Program-made: the position numbers and the translations under genes
Source: Sulfobacillus sp.
Lineage (GTDB): Bacteria > Bacillota > Sulfobacillia > Sulfobacillales > Sulfobacillaceae
Length of the DNA stretch: 64,000 nucleotides
Direction: 5' to 3'
NCBI GenBank assembly: GCA_027309085.1
Contig: DAIDDL010000013.1
Coordinates: forward strand, 1 to 64,000
Notes under the pieces: model-generated
What the model saw: the letters and a program-made list of their open reading frames with translations, nothing else
What the model was told of the DNA's origin: nothing
Databases searched by the model: none
In this document: positions 35,546 to 45,526 of the stretch, in pieces
Numbering within the stretch: the first letter of the stretch is position 1
How the letters are laid out: each line of letters opens with the position of its first letter

Positions 35546-36391
35546 ATGAAGAACTGGCTGGCGTCCGCAAAGGCGTTCGCGTCACGGGTAGCCCGGGATG
35601 ACATGCCATCCTATGCGGCAGCCCTGGCCTACAAATTTTTGTTTGCCCTATTTCCCCTGGTTCTTTTTCTTACCGCGCTGTTGGGGTTTATGCGGCTCCA
35701 TGGGAGCATCGGCCAGGTAACCCGCCCGCTGGACGCCCTGGTGCCCCCAGCGGTGCTGGATTTGCTGCAGAAGAGCATTGTACAGGCGGTGCGCCACGAA
35801 AATCCGACCATTTTGTCGCTGGGCATCGTCGGATTTGTGTGGGGCATGTCCGGGGCCTTTTTGGGCCTCATGGATGCCTTCAATCATGCCTACGAACTGC
35901 CCTATCCCTACCACCGTACAGTTTGGCAGCGGTATGGCCTCTCCCTGGGGACAGGCATCATCGTCGGCCTTTTATTTATTGCCGTGCTCGTCATAGGCAC
36001 CGGGGGCACGGAAGCGACGCACTGGGTCCTGGTGCATCTTATTCACTGGTCTGCCGGAGCCAGAGCTTCCGCGGCTGTGCGGTGGGTGTTGATGCTGGTG
36101 CTGTTAGTGGTCAGTCTGGACATCCTCTATACCGTACTGCCCGATCTGCGCCTGCGCTTCGTTATTCTGCGGCCTGGAACCGTGCTGGCCACTGCCGTTT
36201 TTCTGGTCATGTCGTCGTTGTTTTCCCTCTATACCAGTCATTTCAATACGTACAATAAAATGTATGGAAGTTTGGGCACCGTCATTCTACTGCTGCTCTA
36301 TCTTTATTTCTTCGCTCTGGCAATCCTTCTCGGAGCCGAGCTTAATGCCATGACGGAGCACCACCGGGCGATGCCCCCCTACAAGAGATGA
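35546..36391 (+). CDS. YihY/BrkB-family membrane protein
   Basis: This 281-residue protein has six helices. MPSYAAALAYKFLFALFPLV at the start and YNKMYGSLGTVILLLLYLYF near the end are hallmarks of the YihY/virulence factor BrkB family. The function is not established; it is not a ribonuclease despite old names. AAGGAGGAGAAGCG precedes the ATG. The 3' end overlaps the DUF445 gene by 13 bases. Confidence 0.92.
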   Translation: MKNWLASAKAFASRVARDDMPSYAAALAYKFLFALFPLVLFLTALLGFMRLHGSIGQVTRPLDALVPPAVLDLLQKSIVQAVRHENPTILSLGIVGFVWGMSGAFLGLMDAFNHAYELPYPYHRTVWQRYGLSLGTGIIVGLLFIAVLVIGTGGTEATHWVLVHLIHWSAGARASAAVRWVLMLVLLVVSLDILYTVLPDLRLRFVILRPGTVLATAVFLVMSSLFSLYTSHFNTYNKMYGSLGTVILLLLYLYFFALAILLGAELNAMTEHHRAMPPYKR

Positions 36392-37593
36392 ATAAGGATA
36401 GCCAGCAGCAGTCCTACCATCCCACCCACTAAAGCCCCGTTGACCCGGATCCACTGCAGGTCGCGGCCCACATACCATTCTAATTTGTCGATCCATTCCC
36501 GCTCATCCATATGCGTCAGATTGTCGCGGACCAGGCGCCCGATCATCGGGTGATAGCGGCGCAAAAGCGAAACGGTCATGCGTTTGACCATGCCCTCCAG
36601 CATGGCCTGCTGCTCGGGATTGGCACTGAGAGCATCGGCCATGTCTCCCATGGCCTTGCCAATGCCGTCCCACAGGCCTTCCTGATTCAGACGGGTACGC
36701 ACCTCAGTCATCACTAAATCGACCGCCCGATCCCACGGCACATGGGTGACAAGCTCGTCTTTCGCCCCTTCGATGCGTTCCCGCAAGGCGGCATCGTCCC
36801 GCACCGTAATCATAATGCGCACCAGCGCGAGTTCGAATTGTTCAAATGCCTTCTTGGACTGCAGCCAATCAATCAGCTGTGCTTTGACTGTGACACTGAG
36901 GTCCTTGTAATCCACCGTTCCCAAAGATTCCAGGAGCCCGAGCACGAGTTTTTGAGTGGTCGTCTTGGTATATTTCTCCAGCATGTCCTTAAGGCGGTTC
37001 TCCATATCTTCCGTGAATTCCACACTGTTGAGGACCTGGATCACATGCCGAGCCAAAAACGCAAAGAGAGGGCGGTCATTCTCCGATTGGACCAGCCATT
37101 TGACGATGCTCACCACATAGTCAGACAGGTCCATACCGTGCACTTTGTCGGCCGTAAAGCGCTCCAGATAGTCAGCCAATTTGTCTTCTGGCATCAACGA
37201 CAGCAATTGATTCACCGCTTCCGTTATGGCCCCGCGGATCTCCGGACTTGGAGGCGCTTGCAATAACCTGATGATCTGCCGGCTGACCTGCAGCTTTGCA
37301 ATATTGGATTCGATAAAGCCGACAGACAGCAGTTCGGTTTCCACTAATGTGGCCAAGGCGTCCACGATCCGGTCGCGGTTGGCTGAAATAATCGAAGTGT
37401 GCGGAAGCCAAGTAATCCCCAATGGGTGCCGGAACAAGGCGGTTACGGCATACCAGTCCGCCACCCCGCCAGCCAGTCCCGCCAGGGACATCGATTCCAG
37501 ATAGGGCGCCCAGAATTGCCGGTGGAATACCAGCGCGACCAGAAACAAAAACAGCGCAATCCCTAAAGTGATGTTGGCCCAACGTCGTTGCAC
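36379..37593 (-). CDS. DUF445 membrane protein
   Basis: This 404-residue protein has an N-terminal hydrophobic segment followed by LAGLAGGVADWYAVTALFRHP and LPHTSIISANRDRI, the defining block of DUF445. A long helical soluble region and a C-terminal membrane anchor (GALVGGMVGLLLAILIHLL) follow. The GTG at 37593 is preferred because GGAGGG lies 6 bases upstream; the longer frame upstream has no start signal. The function is unknown. Confidence 0.88.
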   Translation of the reverse strand: MQRRWANITLGIALFLFLVALVFHRQFWAPYLESMSLAGLAGGVADWYAVTALFRHPLGITWLPHTSIISANRDRIVDALATLVETELLSVGFIESNIAKLQVSRQIIRLLQAPPSPEIRGAITEAVNQLLSLMPEDKLADYLERFTADKVHGMDLSDYVVSIVKWLVQSENDRPLFAFLARHVIQVLNSVEFTEDMENRLKDMLEKYTKTTTQKLVLGLLESLGTVDYKDLSVTVKAQLIDWLQSKKAFEQFELALVRIMITVRDDAALRERIEGAKDELVTHVPWDRAVDLVMTEVRTRLNQEGLWDGIGKAMGDMADALSANPEQQAMLEGMVKRMTVSLLRRYHPMIGRLVRDNLTHMDEREWIDKLEWYVGRDLQWIRVNGALVGGMVGLLLAILIHLL

Positions 37594-37804
37594 GGTATTC
37601 CCTCCAAATTTCATCTTACCGAACTCGGCCTGGCAACGCAAAGGTCGCGCGCCGATCAATACTGCCATCATACGCCATGATAAGCCGCCCTGCATTGATT
37701 TTTGCGCCCGCATCTCGCACAATGAAACAAGCGCAGGCGTGCGCCGCACGCTGCCGCATGACGCGCCGCCAGCGGCGCTGTGATGATGGAGGAGGAATGC
37801 TTCA

Positions 37805-38290
37805 GTGGTCATTGATGTTGTTGTAGAAATTCCCCGGGGAAGCCAAAATAAATATGAAGCCGATCACGAAACGGGACGCATCCGCTTGGACCGGGTGCTC
37901 TATTCACCATTTCACTATCCCACCGAGTACGGATTTGTCGAGAAAACGTTAGGCGAGGACGGTGACCCCATCGATGTCATGGTGTTAATGTCGCAGTCCA
38001 CGTTTCCTGGTTGCATTGTCCGTGGCCGCATTGTCGGTCTGCTGGAAATGACCGACGAAAATGGTGTGGACAACAAAATCTTGACGGTGGCTGCAGATGA
38101 TCCCCGCATGAACGGAATCGAGACAATCAAGGATGTCTCTCAACATACTCTTAAAGAGATTGCCCACTTTTTTGCGACATATAAAGAGCTTGAAGGCAAG
38201 GAATCGCATGTCGGCGGCTGGCAAGATCATGAAGTCGGCGAACGCGTCCTGAAAGAAAGCCAAGAGCGCTTTGTGAAAGGCCAGCATTAA
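37805..38290 (+). CDS. ppa: Family I inorganic pyrophosphatase
   Basis: This 161-residue enzyme splits pyrophosphate. The signature DGDPIDVMV gives metal ligands D52, D54 and D57. IPRGSQNKYEAD and YGFVEKTLGEDG match the family. The GTG start has GGAGGAGGAATG upstream. It overlaps the FUSC-like gene tail to tail by 4 bases. Confidence 0.96.
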   Translation: MVIDVVVEIPRGSQNKYEADHETGRIRLDRVLYSPFHYPTEYGFVEKTLGEDGDPIDVMVLMSQSTFPGCIVRGRIVGLLEMTDENGVDNKILTVAADDPRMNGIETIKDVSQHTLKEIAHFFATYKELEGKESHVGGWQDHEVGERVLKESQERFVKGQH

Positions 38291-39420
38291 CCGGGGCCCA
38301 AATCGCGGGCGGCAGGGATGACCAGCGGAATCAGAAGGCGGGACGACACGAGCAAGTCTTGAGTCATTTTTTCGACATCCGCCAGTACAGCCGCCAGGTC
38401 GATCCAGTCCACCGCGGACCCTTCAACGTTTTCAGCCAACAGGCGTCGCATTTGCGATGCCTGTTTCAACTGTCTTTCCAATTGCCAGGCCGCATGGGGG
38501 TCCCGGTCAATAATGATGCGGGAATAGGTCCCAAGGGCCCGTGCCATCATCGCCAGCAATTCGGCCATGCCAGTCGCCATGGCCTGCGGCAGCGACACAT
38601 ATGGGTCGCTTACATTGCGCTCGGCGGTAACGAACAGACTGCGCGCAATACCCCGGACTTGGGACAGCGCATGCTCCAGCACTGTTGCCGCCTGTCTCAG
38701 GGTCTTCAGCCGCAGGCGTCTTTTGGATGCCATGACATTCCATTTCAAACTCTTTTCGGCTTGGCGGATAGCCCGTTTGACCTCTTCCAGAGAGCGGTCG
38801 ACCCCGCGCGCCCGTCTCAAATGGCGGCTGGCGTGATCCGGACTGAGTCCCGCAATGAGATCGGCACGAATTTCCCCTAGAACATCACAAACTTCCTGGT
38901 CCAAAACGGTAATCGCATTCTCGGCTGACGGGGTCGCATCAGGAGGCCATACCAGTGCATTGACGGCTACTGCCACGACAACCCCCACAGCCGTGTCGAG
39001 GGCCCGGATCCATGCGTATTGGGGCGCCATGCGCCCCACAGTCATCACCAACAGCGCAGTCACGGCCACCTGCGGGATTCCCTGAGTACCCATGCGCAGG
39101 CGGGTCGCCAGAAATACCGCGAGATACACCACAATTCCCACGGACCATGCCGACAAGCGAAAAAAATATCCGGCAGCGACCGCCAAAACAATTCCGCCCG
39201 CCACCCCGGCCACCCTCTGCACCCCACGCGACACAGACTCTGCGACAGTCACCTGCAAAGACAAGATAGCCGCCAGCGGCGCGAAATACGGACGGCTGGT
39301 CCCAAAAAGCCGCTGAGCCGCGAACCATGAAGCGCCAGCAGCCAGACCCGTCTTGAAAACCTGGGAATTCGTGCCCTGTTCAATCAGGCTGCGCACCTTC
39401 TGCCACTGTATCCGCATCAT
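38287..39420 (-). CDS. FUSC/aromatic acid exporter-like membrane protein
   Basis: This protein of about 377 residues has six N-terminal helices including YFAPLAAILSLQ and GIVLAVAAGYFF, then a long soluble helical domain rich in arginine and glutamine. The order fits the FUSC/ArAE-like (YgaE/YqjA) exporters of aromatic acids. The start is uncertain; ATG 39420 is chosen because the TTG at 39474 would overlap the amidase. It lies 29 bases after the amidase stop and is probably in the same operon. Confidence 0.7.
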   Translation of the reverse strand: MMRIQWQKVRSLIEQGTNSQVFKTGLAAGASWFAAQRLFGTSRPYFAPLAAILSLQVTVAESVSRGVQRVAGVAGGIVLAVAAGYFFRLSAWSVGIVVYLAVFLATRLRMGTQGIPQVAVTALLVMTVGRMAPQYAWIRALDTAVGVVVAVAVNALVWPPDATPSAENAITVLDQEVCDVLGEIRADLIAGLSPDHASRHLRRARGVDRSLEEVKRAIRQAEKSLKWNVMASKRRLRLKTLRQAATVLEHALSQVRGIARSLFVTAERNVSDPYVSLPQAMATGMAELLAMMARALGTYSRIIIDRDPHAAWQLERQLKQASQMRRLLAENVEGSAVDWIDLAAVLADVEKMTQDLLVSSRLLIPLVIPAARDLGPG

Positions 39421-39449
39421 GGTGCTAGGATGGTGCGCCAGGCTATTCT

Positions 39450-40817
39450 CTATGCCTGCACCAAATCCTGCCAAATCTTCGCAATCCGGAGAATTTTTTC
39501 CTCCTGCCAGTAGTCCCCCACAATCTGCGCATTCGCAGAAAATCCTTCGGCATTCACTGCCACAGGAATTGTCGCGGCGGGCAGACCCAGCAGATTAAAC
39601 AAAGATGTAAACCACACCAGGATATTGCGGATGTCAGCAGCCTCCCCGCCGTATCCCGTCAGGGTCTGCGTGTCCAAATCAGGCGGGTAGACCGGTACCG
39701 ACGGCATGATGATGCCGTCACACGCCTGGGCGCTAAACCATGCCCGGTAGGTCTGCACCAGTTCGGTCCGGGCCCTGAGCGCCTCGATATACTGCACGGC
39801 CAAGTACGACGAGCGGGAGACCAGTCTCTTCCGCACATCAGGCTGATAGTCCCAGGGACGTTCCTGGAGCCAGCGCCAGTGATAATTGGCCGCCTCCGCT
39901 CCAATTATCACCGTTTGTGCCGCCCGCACGCGCTCGGTGTCTGGAAGATCGCCACGGACAATCTCAACCCTTCCCCTACGGACCAACTGCTCCACGGCCC
40001 ACTCAAAGCGCCCATTGAGGTCAGCATCCAGCGCCTGCCACTGTGGCCCTTGCGGCCAGAAAAGCCGCAGGGGAGCGCTTGGGTCAAGAGGTGTGGACCG
40101 CATCCATTCCACGGACACCACCGGCTGCTCCGCAATCACATTCAGCACAAGCGCCAAGTCTTCCACGGTGCGCGCCAGCGGTCCCACGTGGTCAAGCGTC
40201 CATGACAGGGGAATCACCCCCTCCCGGCTGACCCTGCCGTATGTGGGTTTGAGACCCGCTATGCCGCACAGGGCAGCCGGGATGCGCACCGAGCCCCCCG
40301 TATCTGTCCCCAATGCGGCCGGGAACAGCCCGGACGCCACCACAACCGCCGAGCCGCCGCTGGATCCTCCAGACATTTTGCGGGAGTCGACGGGATTTTT
40401 CACTGGCCCGAAATAAGAGCTGGTGCTAGTTGGCCCAAACGCGAACTCGTGGAGATTCAGTTTGCCGATATCGACATTCGCCCCTGCCGCGCGCAACCGC
40501 GCAACAACCACGCCGTCGGACACGGGACGGTAATCCCTGAGGATCTTTGAGCCCGCAGTGGTCGGCACCCCGGCGGTTTCGAACAGGTCTTTGAGGCCGA
40601 CCGGAATCCCGTCGAGAATTCCGCGTGCCTGGCCCTTCCGGAATCGGTCCCAGGACGATTCGGCCGTCTTCCTAGCGCGCTCAAAATCCACCGACACAAA
40701 GGCATTGGTCTGCGACTGCACAGCCGGCTGGCTGGCATGGATCCGTTCAAGCAGGGCGACGGGGTCATCGGTTCCACTCAGAAAATTCTGGTGCAGCCGC
40801 TCAATCTGGGAGGACAT
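39450..40817 (-). CDS. Amidase, amidase-signature family
   Basis: This 455-residue hydrolase has the Ser-cisSer-Lys triad in place: K76 (GLKDLFE), S152 (SGGSSGGSA) and nucleophile S176 (DTGGSVRIP). Substrate range in this family is broad, from GatA to ureide amidases, and cannot be fixed here. GatB and GatC are not adjacent, so a catabolic amidase is more likely. The ATG at 40817 follows GGGAGGG by 6 bases. It is preceded by a 65-residue gene that overlaps it by 17 bases. Confidence 0.9.
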   Translation of the reverse strand: MSSQIERLHQNFLSGTDDPVALLERIHASQPAVQSQTNAFVSVDFERARKTAESSWDRFRKGQARGILDGIPVGLKDLFETAGVPTTAGSKILRDYRPVSDGVVVARLRAAGANVDIGKLNLHEFAFGPTSTSSYFGPVKNPVDSRKMSGGSSGGSAVVVASGLFPAALGTDTGGSVRIPAALCGIAGLKPTYGRVSREGVIPLSWTLDHVGPLARTVEDLALVLNVIAEQPVVSVEWMRSTPLDPSAPLRLFWPQGPQWQALDADLNGRFEWAVEQLVRRGRVEIVRGDLPDTERVRAAQTVIIGAEAANYHWRWLQERPWDYQPDVRKRLVSRSSYLAVQYIEALRARTELVQTYRAWFSAQACDGIIMPSVPVYPPDLDTQTLTGYGGEAADIRNILVWFTSLFNLLGLPAATIPVAVNAEGFSANAQIVGDYWQEEKILRIAKIWQDLVQA

Positions 40818-40998
40818 GGGGTGCCCTCCCTGCTGCATGGGGGACCGGCGGTGTGAAAGGCTCTGCCCGGTTGAGGGCCTTAGGCGCCAAGGCGCGGATG
40901 ACCATGCCCATTCCCGCTTGATCCCAAATGTCTTCACCCAATGCATCCATACCCAGCACCTCATTCAAAATCTGGCCAAATGGGTCACTGCGCTCCAT
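40801..40998 (-). CDS. Small protein coupled to the amidase
   Basis: This 65-residue protein has a strong AGGAGGAG site 7 bases before its ATG and overlaps the amidase start, which implies co-translation. Small partner subunits such as GatC or AtzG occur beside some amidases, but its sequence (DPFGQILNEVLGMDALGEDI) does not show either family clearly. A role as an amidase partner is inference. Confidence 0.55.
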   Translation of the reverse strand: MERSDPFGQILNEVLGMDALGEDIWDQAGMGMVIRALAPKALNRAEPFTPPVPHAAGRAPHVLPD

Positions 40999-41114
40999 AG
41001 GGATTCTCCTCCTGGTGGGTTGTCGTGATTATGGATGTATTATACAATGCCCATGCCCGCTGTGCCTCTCCGACAAGGATGCGCAACCCGACTCCACGAA
41101 AATGAGGGATAATA

Positions 41115-41552
41115 ATGCAATGGACTGATGAACTCATTGGCAGACACTCAGCACCGCGGGTGCACCATATTGACCGGTGCGCTCTGCAGCAATTTTCCCG
41201 CGCAATCGGCCTCACTTATCCCCCCTACTGCGATACTGAATCTGCCCTAGAGGCCGGTTATCCCGACGTGATAGCCCCGCCCACCTTCCCATTCACGCTA
41301 GCCGCGAACGCGATTCCCGGTATTGACATGCCGGCTGCCGGCATCATTCACGGAGAGCAGGACTTCGAATATGGGGCGCCGATTGCCGCAGGCGACCATA
41401 TCAGCGTGGTCAGCTCGATTCACGCGCTAAAGCGCCGAGCTAAAATGGTCTTCCTGACTATCCGGACAGTGGGCACCAATCAGAGGGATGAAGAGGCTTT
41501 TGTGTCCCAGAGCCTGCTGCTGATCAATACCAGCACACAGGAGGTGGGGTAA
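41115..41552 (+). CDS. MaoC-like dehydratase, N-terminal-type subunit (HadA-like)
   Basis: This 145-residue hot-dog protein has APPTFPFTLAAN and HGEQDFEYGAPIAAGD, matching the MaoC N-terminal/HadA-type subunit that binds the acyl chain. It lacks the catalytic D-x4-H. Its stop overlaps the next ATG (TAATG), so it forms a heterodimer with the following hydratase subunit. The pair would dehydrate 3-hydroxyacyl-CoA or 3-hydroxyacyl-ACP. Confidence 0.82.
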   Translation: MQWTDELIGRHSAPRVHHIDRCALQQFSRAIGLTYPPYCDTESALEAGYPDVIAPPTFPFTLAANAIPGIDMPAAGIIHGEQDFEYGAPIAAGDHISVVSSIHALKRRAKMVFLTIRTVGTNQRDEEAFVSQSLLLINTSTQEVG

Positions 41553-41977
41553 TGTTTGTGCCAGAATCGCTGGGACCCGTGGAAATTTCTGTGACGCGGG
41601 AACAATTAGTGCGCTACGCCGCCGCTTCAGGAGATTTCAACCCCATTCACTACGACACCCTCACCGCCCAGTCGTTTGGGCTGCCAGGGGTCATCATCCA
41701 CGGCATGCTCAGCATGGGTCTGTGGGACCTTCTCTTTGTCCCCTTCTACCAAGAAGGCTACCGGATTACACAGTTTCATGCCCGTTTCCGCCAAATCGTG
41801 CAGCCGTCTCAGCTGATACTGAGCGGCACCGTGAACTCGCCAGGACCTGCGGAACTGCGGGTGACCCTCGCGGCCCATATCAAGGGCGAAAGCAAGGCCG
41901 CAGTGACCGGAGAGGCGGCACTGGTGCTTACCCCGCGCGCCAGTCACGGTACAGCGACCGGCCAAGTCCGGCCATAA
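41552..41977 (+). CDS. MaoC-like hydratase, catalytic subunit (HadB-like)
   Basis: This 141-residue hot-dog protein has the catalytic hydratase motif ASGDFNPIHYD with D28 and H33. GVIIHGMLSMG follows as expected. It partners the preceding HadA-like subunit. Such pairs act in fatty acid elongation (mycobacterial HadAB) or in acyl-CoA degradation. It overlaps the CPBP protease gene tail to tail by 50 bases. Confidence 0.88.
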   Translation: MFVPESLGPVEISVTREQLVRYAAASGDFNPIHYDTLTAQSFGLPGVIIHGMLSMGLWDLLFVPFYQEGYRITQFHARFRQIVQPSQLILSGTVNSPGPAELRVTLAAHIKGESKAAVTGEAALVLTPRASHGTATGQVRP

Positions 41978-42713
41978 TCATGGCCAGTGCCGCCAGGATC
42001 CAGAAATAGCGCACCCAGAGGCTTCCTGACGGTCCAAAAGTCAACACCATGGCCATCGTGTCCATAAGGATGTGCGCGACAAGAGGCACTACGATGTCTC
42101 CTGTCGCCATCATGTAGAGCACCCACGGCAGGACACTCATCCCAATGGTCCACATGGTCCATGGCCCCCAAAACGGCACATGCCACAAGCCAAACAGCGC
42201 GGCGGCCAACAGGGCCACACCAAAGCGCTGCCACGCCGAAGATGGCCGCAGAAACTGCCAGAGAAAGGCCATCGCCCCAATCAGCAGCAGATTTTCCACA
42301 GGCAGCACCAGAGGGAACTGCCACAGCATCCGCGCGGCCCCATGCCACGTCATCCGGTCCAGGCCGGATTGCTGTGGGTTGAATCCCAAAAGCCGCTGGG
42401 CAACATCACCCAAAGCCGTGCTGGCAATCAGCACGAGAACACTCTGGCCTAAAGTCGCTTCTGTCCACCGGGCCGTGGCCAGAATTTTGGGGACGAAAGG
42501 CCAGCTCAGAGCCGTGAACAGCAGAGCTCCATACGCATACCCTGCCATGCTGCTTTTGGTCAGGGGAGATAGAACCAAAACCGCGGAGGACCCTACAACG
42601 GTGGCCACGAAAAGCCGCAGCATCGAGACGGGCTGTATCAGGGACAGGAATTGTGGCGGGGGCGGGCTCAGGACCCCGGGCCAATATTGCGCAAAGCGCC
42701 GATGTTTTTTCAT
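41928..42713 (-). CDS. CPBP-family intramembrane metalloprotease-like protein
   Basis: This 261-residue protein has about eight helices. The motifs LFGLWHVPFW and AHILMDTMA match motifs 2 and 3 of CPBP (Abi) proteases. Motif 1 (EExxxR) is weak: only VENLLLIG is seen, with one glutamate. Activity is therefore uncertain. The ATG at 42713 has ACAGGGTG upstream. No substrate is adjacent. Confidence 0.65.
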   Translation of the reverse strand: MKKHRRFAQYWPGVLSPPPPQFLSLIQPVSMLRLFVATVVGSSAVLVLSPLTKSSMAGYAYGALLFTALSWPFVPKILATARWTEATLGQSVLVLIASTALGDVAQRLLGFNPQQSGLDRMTWHGAARMLWQFPLVLPVENLLLIGAMAFLWQFLRPSSAWQRFGVALLAAALFGLWHVPFWGPWTMWTIGMSVLPWVLYMMATGDIVVPLVAHILMDTMAMVLTFGPSGSLWVRYFWILAALAMIMAGLGRSLYRDWRAG

Positions 42714-42763
42714 GGTTTCACCCTGTACATGCATAAGCGGGGCGGGCTCGTCTTATGACAAAA

Positions 42764-42787
42764 AAAGAGCCGCCGCGGCGGCTCTTT
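42764..42787 (-). terminator. Terminator of the aldo/keto reductase gene
   Basis: A perfect 24-base palindrome (AAAGAGCCGCCG and its complement) begins 10 bases after the minus-strand stop and is followed on that strand by a run of Ts. Confidence 0.85.
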
Positions 42788-42796
42788 AGGACACCT

Positions 42797-43750
42797 TTAC
42801 TGCAAAATATCCTCAATCCGCCTGAGGGCATCCGCAGACAGGTGAACATCGACCGCCTTGACATTTTCCGTAATCTGCTCAGGCCGCGACGCGCCGATCA
42901 AGGCACTCGCAATCCCCGGCTGCCGGAGGATCCAGGCCAGGGCCAGTTGGCTCAGCGACAGTCCCAAATCTTGCGCCACCAGCAGAAGGGCTTCAATCTT
43001 GTCTAAATTCTCCTCCGTCAGGTACCGCGTAATGAAATTGCTGACCTCTTTAGTCGTCGCCCGAGATCCTTCGGGCAAGGCCTGTCCCTTGCGGTACTTC
43101 CCAGTCAAGAGACCCTGCGCCACAGGCGAGAACACCACCACGCCGATTCCGCTCTGTTCACACAGCGGAAGCACAGCCTGCTCGATATAGCGGGAAAACA
43201 TATTGTAGACCGGCTGGCTTGCACGCAGGGGGTGCAGCGCCAAAGCGGTCTGCACCGTCACCGCTTCGGCAATTTTCTCGGCAGGCCACTCGCTGACACC
43301 ACCGAAAAGGATCTTGCCCGCCCGGACCTGGTCATCGATAGTCCCCAGAATTTCTTCCATTTCCGTATCCGGATCGTAACGGTGGCAGTAAAAAATATCG
43401 ACGTAGTCGGTTCCCAGCGCCTTCAGGCTCTGGTCGAGCTGGGTGATTAAGTGCTTGCGGCTCAGACCGCGGTCATTGACACCGGGGCCCACAGGCCAGA
43501 ATGCCTTAGTTGTCAGAACGTAAGAGTCCCGAGCAAAAGGGGCTAGAGCCTGGTTCAGAAAACGTTCCGCGGCGTGGGGCGTGCTGCCATAGACGTTGGC
43601 GCAGTCAAAATGGTTGATGCCCAACTCATAGGCATGGTGCACACAAGACTCTGCCGTATTCTGCTCCGTCACCGTGCCGTACGTGAGCCAACTGCCTAGC
43701 GCAATTTCGGAAACTTTGATTCCTGACTTTCCCAAACGACGATATTTCAT
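42797..43750 (-). CDS. Aldo/keto reductase, potassium channel beta-subunit-like group
   Basis: This 317-residue NADPH-dependent reductase has the tetrad D49, Y54, K82 and H123 (FDCANVYG, TTKAFW, YCHR). VVFSPVAQGLLTGKY and ALIGASRPEQITEN are the C-terminal cofactor-binding blocks. It reduces aldehydes or ketones. The ATG has AGGAGG 7 bases upstream. It ends in a strong terminator. Confidence 0.95.
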   Translation of the reverse strand: MKYRRLGKSGIKVSEIALGSWLTYGTVTEQNTAESCVHHAYELGINHFDCANVYGSTPHAAERFLNQALAPFARDSYVLTTKAFWPVGPGVNDRGLSRKHLITQLDQSLKALGTDYVDIFYCHRYDPDTEMEEILGTIDDQVRAGKILFGGVSEWPAEKIAEAVTVQTALALHPLRASQPVYNMFSRYIEQAVLPLCEQSGIGVVVFSPVAQGLLTGKYRKGQALPEGSRATTKEVSNFITRYLTEENLDKIEALLLVAQDLGLSLSQLALAWILRQPGIASALIGASRPEQITENVKAVDVHLSADALRRIEDILQ

Positions 43751-43804
43751 CCAATGACCTCCTGTTATGGTGAATAAATGTTTGCATCTTCGCTGCTTCG
43801 GTCT

Positions 43805-45388
43805 CTAAGACAGCGGCGTCTGGACCGACTCCGGAATGAGAAGAGACGATTCGTACAGACGCATGGCCGGATCCTTGTCCTGCAGTCTGGCCAGTGTGTA
43901 CTGGTCCTCCACCAGCAGAACCGGCCGGTCACCGGAATCGAGCACGACCGTAGCGCGGTCAAACCGTCCCAGTTCAGGCCGCGGACCATCAATCCAACGG
44001 GCCATCACATAGTGCATAGGGCGTATTGTCACATCCACCCCGTATTCGTTTTTCATGCGAAACTCCAGGACCTCAAACTGCAGCGGGCCCACTACTCCCA
44101 AATACACTTGGGGTCCCCCATCTGTCGGGTGAAAGACCTGAATCAGTCCTTCTTCTGTCAATTCCTTCAAGCCACGCTGGTACTGCTTATGTTTGAGCGC
44201 GTATTTCAGCTCGACTTCCCCGAAATGCTCCGGGCTGAATCGCGGAAACCCGGTAAATTCAAAAGCCGAACCCTCCGTCAGCGTGTCGCCGATATGAAAG
44301 AGCCCCGCGTCATGCAGCCCAATCACATCTCCCGCAAAAGCTTCCTCCACAATGGAGCGGTCCTGTGCCAGGAACTGCTGGGGTTGATTCAAGCGAATCA
44401 CCCGCTGGGTGCGGACATGCGTGACGGCCATTCCCCGTTCAAAGCGGCCCGAGGCAATGCGCACAAAGGCAATGCGGTCGCGGTGCTGGGGATTCATGTT
44501 GGCCTGGATCTTGAAGACAAATCCGCTGAAGGTTTCCGCGTCGGGCGAGATCGGCCCAATAGAACTAATCCGGGGAGTCGGGGACGGCGCCAACGCCAAA
44601 AACGTATCCAGGAAGCTCTGCACCCCAAAGTTCGCAATAGCGCTGCCAAAAAACACGGGGCTCAGTTCCCCCGCATTGACCCTGTCCTCCGCAAAGACTT
44701 CCCCGGCTCCAACCATCAGTTCCAGAGCTTCATCCAGAGCACGGCGCTGGTCCTCCGGAATCTTGTCCGCCAGTTGCTTGATGTCCGCGATTTGGTAGTC
44801 TTGCCGTTCCCGGTCAAAATACTCAAACCGCCCACGGCGCACGTCATAAATGCCGCGAAAATCCAGTCCCATCCCTACTGGCCAGTTCATAGGAAAAGTC
44901 TGAATGCCCAGCACCCTCTCAATTTCCTGGAGAAGGTCCCAAGGATCTTTCCCCTCACGGTCCAGTTTGTTGATGAACGTGAAGACAGGAATATGCCGCT
45001 TGGCAGCCACCTGAAACAGCTTGATCGTCTGCGGTTCAACCCCTTTGGCCGCATCAATCACCATCACTGCACTGTCGGCCGCCAACAGTGTCCGGTAAGT
45101 ATCCTCACTGAAATCCTGGTGGCCGGGGGTATCCAGCAAATTCACCCGATACCCTTGGTAATAAAACTGCAAGACCGTAGAGGTCACGGAAATGCCCCTC
45201 TGCTGCTCAATGGCCATCCAGTCGGAACGGGCATGCGCTTGTTGCCGTCTGGCTTTGACGGCGCCCGCCTCCCGGATCGCCCCGCCAAACAGCAGCAATT
45301 TTTCGGTCAGGGTCGTCTTTCCGGCATCCGGGTGGGAAATGATGGCGAAAGTCCGCCCTTGCCTGATGTCTTGTGTCCACTTGCTCAC
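43805..45388 (-). CDS. prfC: Peptide chain release factor 3
   Basis: This 527-residue GTPase recycles RF1 and RF2 after termination. [20 protein letters not shown] is G1 (residues 17-26), [12 protein letters not shown] is the G2 region, [12 protein letters not shown] is G3 and INKLDRE is G4. The length equals E. coli RF3 (529). An open frame on the other strand is a shadow of this gene. It is divergent from aconitase. Confidence 0.97.
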   Translation of the reverse strand: MSKWTQDIRQGRTFAIISHPDAGKTTLTEKLLLFGGAIREAGAVKARRQQAHARSDWMAIEQQRGISVTSTVLQFYYQGYRVNLLDTPGHQDFSEDTYRTLLAADSAVMVIDAAKGVEPQTIKLFQVAAKRHIPVFTFINKLDREGKDPWDLLQEIERVLGIQTFPMNWPVGMGLDFRGIYDVRRGRFEYFDRERQDYQIADIKQLADKIPEDQRRALDEALELMVGAGEVFAEDRVNAGELSPVFFGSAIANFGVQSFLDTFLALAPSPTPRISSIGPISPDAETFSGFVFKIQANMNPQHRDRIAFVRIASGRFERGMAVTHVRTQRVIRLNQPQQFLAQDRSIVEEAFAGDVIGLHDAGLFHIGDTLTEGSAFEFTGFPRFSPEHFGEVELKYALKHKQYQRGLKELTEEGLIQVFHPTDGGPQVYLGVVGPLQFEVLEFRMKNEYGVDVTIRPMHYVMARWIDGPRPELGRFDRATVVLDSGDRPVLLVEDQYTLARLQDKDPAMRLYESSLLIPESVQTPLS

Positions 45389-45526
45389 GGTACCCGCCCC
45401 TTTATCTGCCTGACCCTTAAATTATATCATCCGCGCGGTGATGCTACACAGTGCCAGGGCTGCAAAGTGGTTTACAATAGTCTTGGTCAATTCTGTCTAC
45501 AAAGTTCAAAATTGAGGTGGCAGACA

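Noticed and set aside
43778-45526. Long open frame in front of aconitase, making a protein of 1483 residues
   Set aside because: This part is antisense to prfC, which has complete GTPase motifs and normal length. Aconitase has its own ribosome site and family-typical start at 45527.
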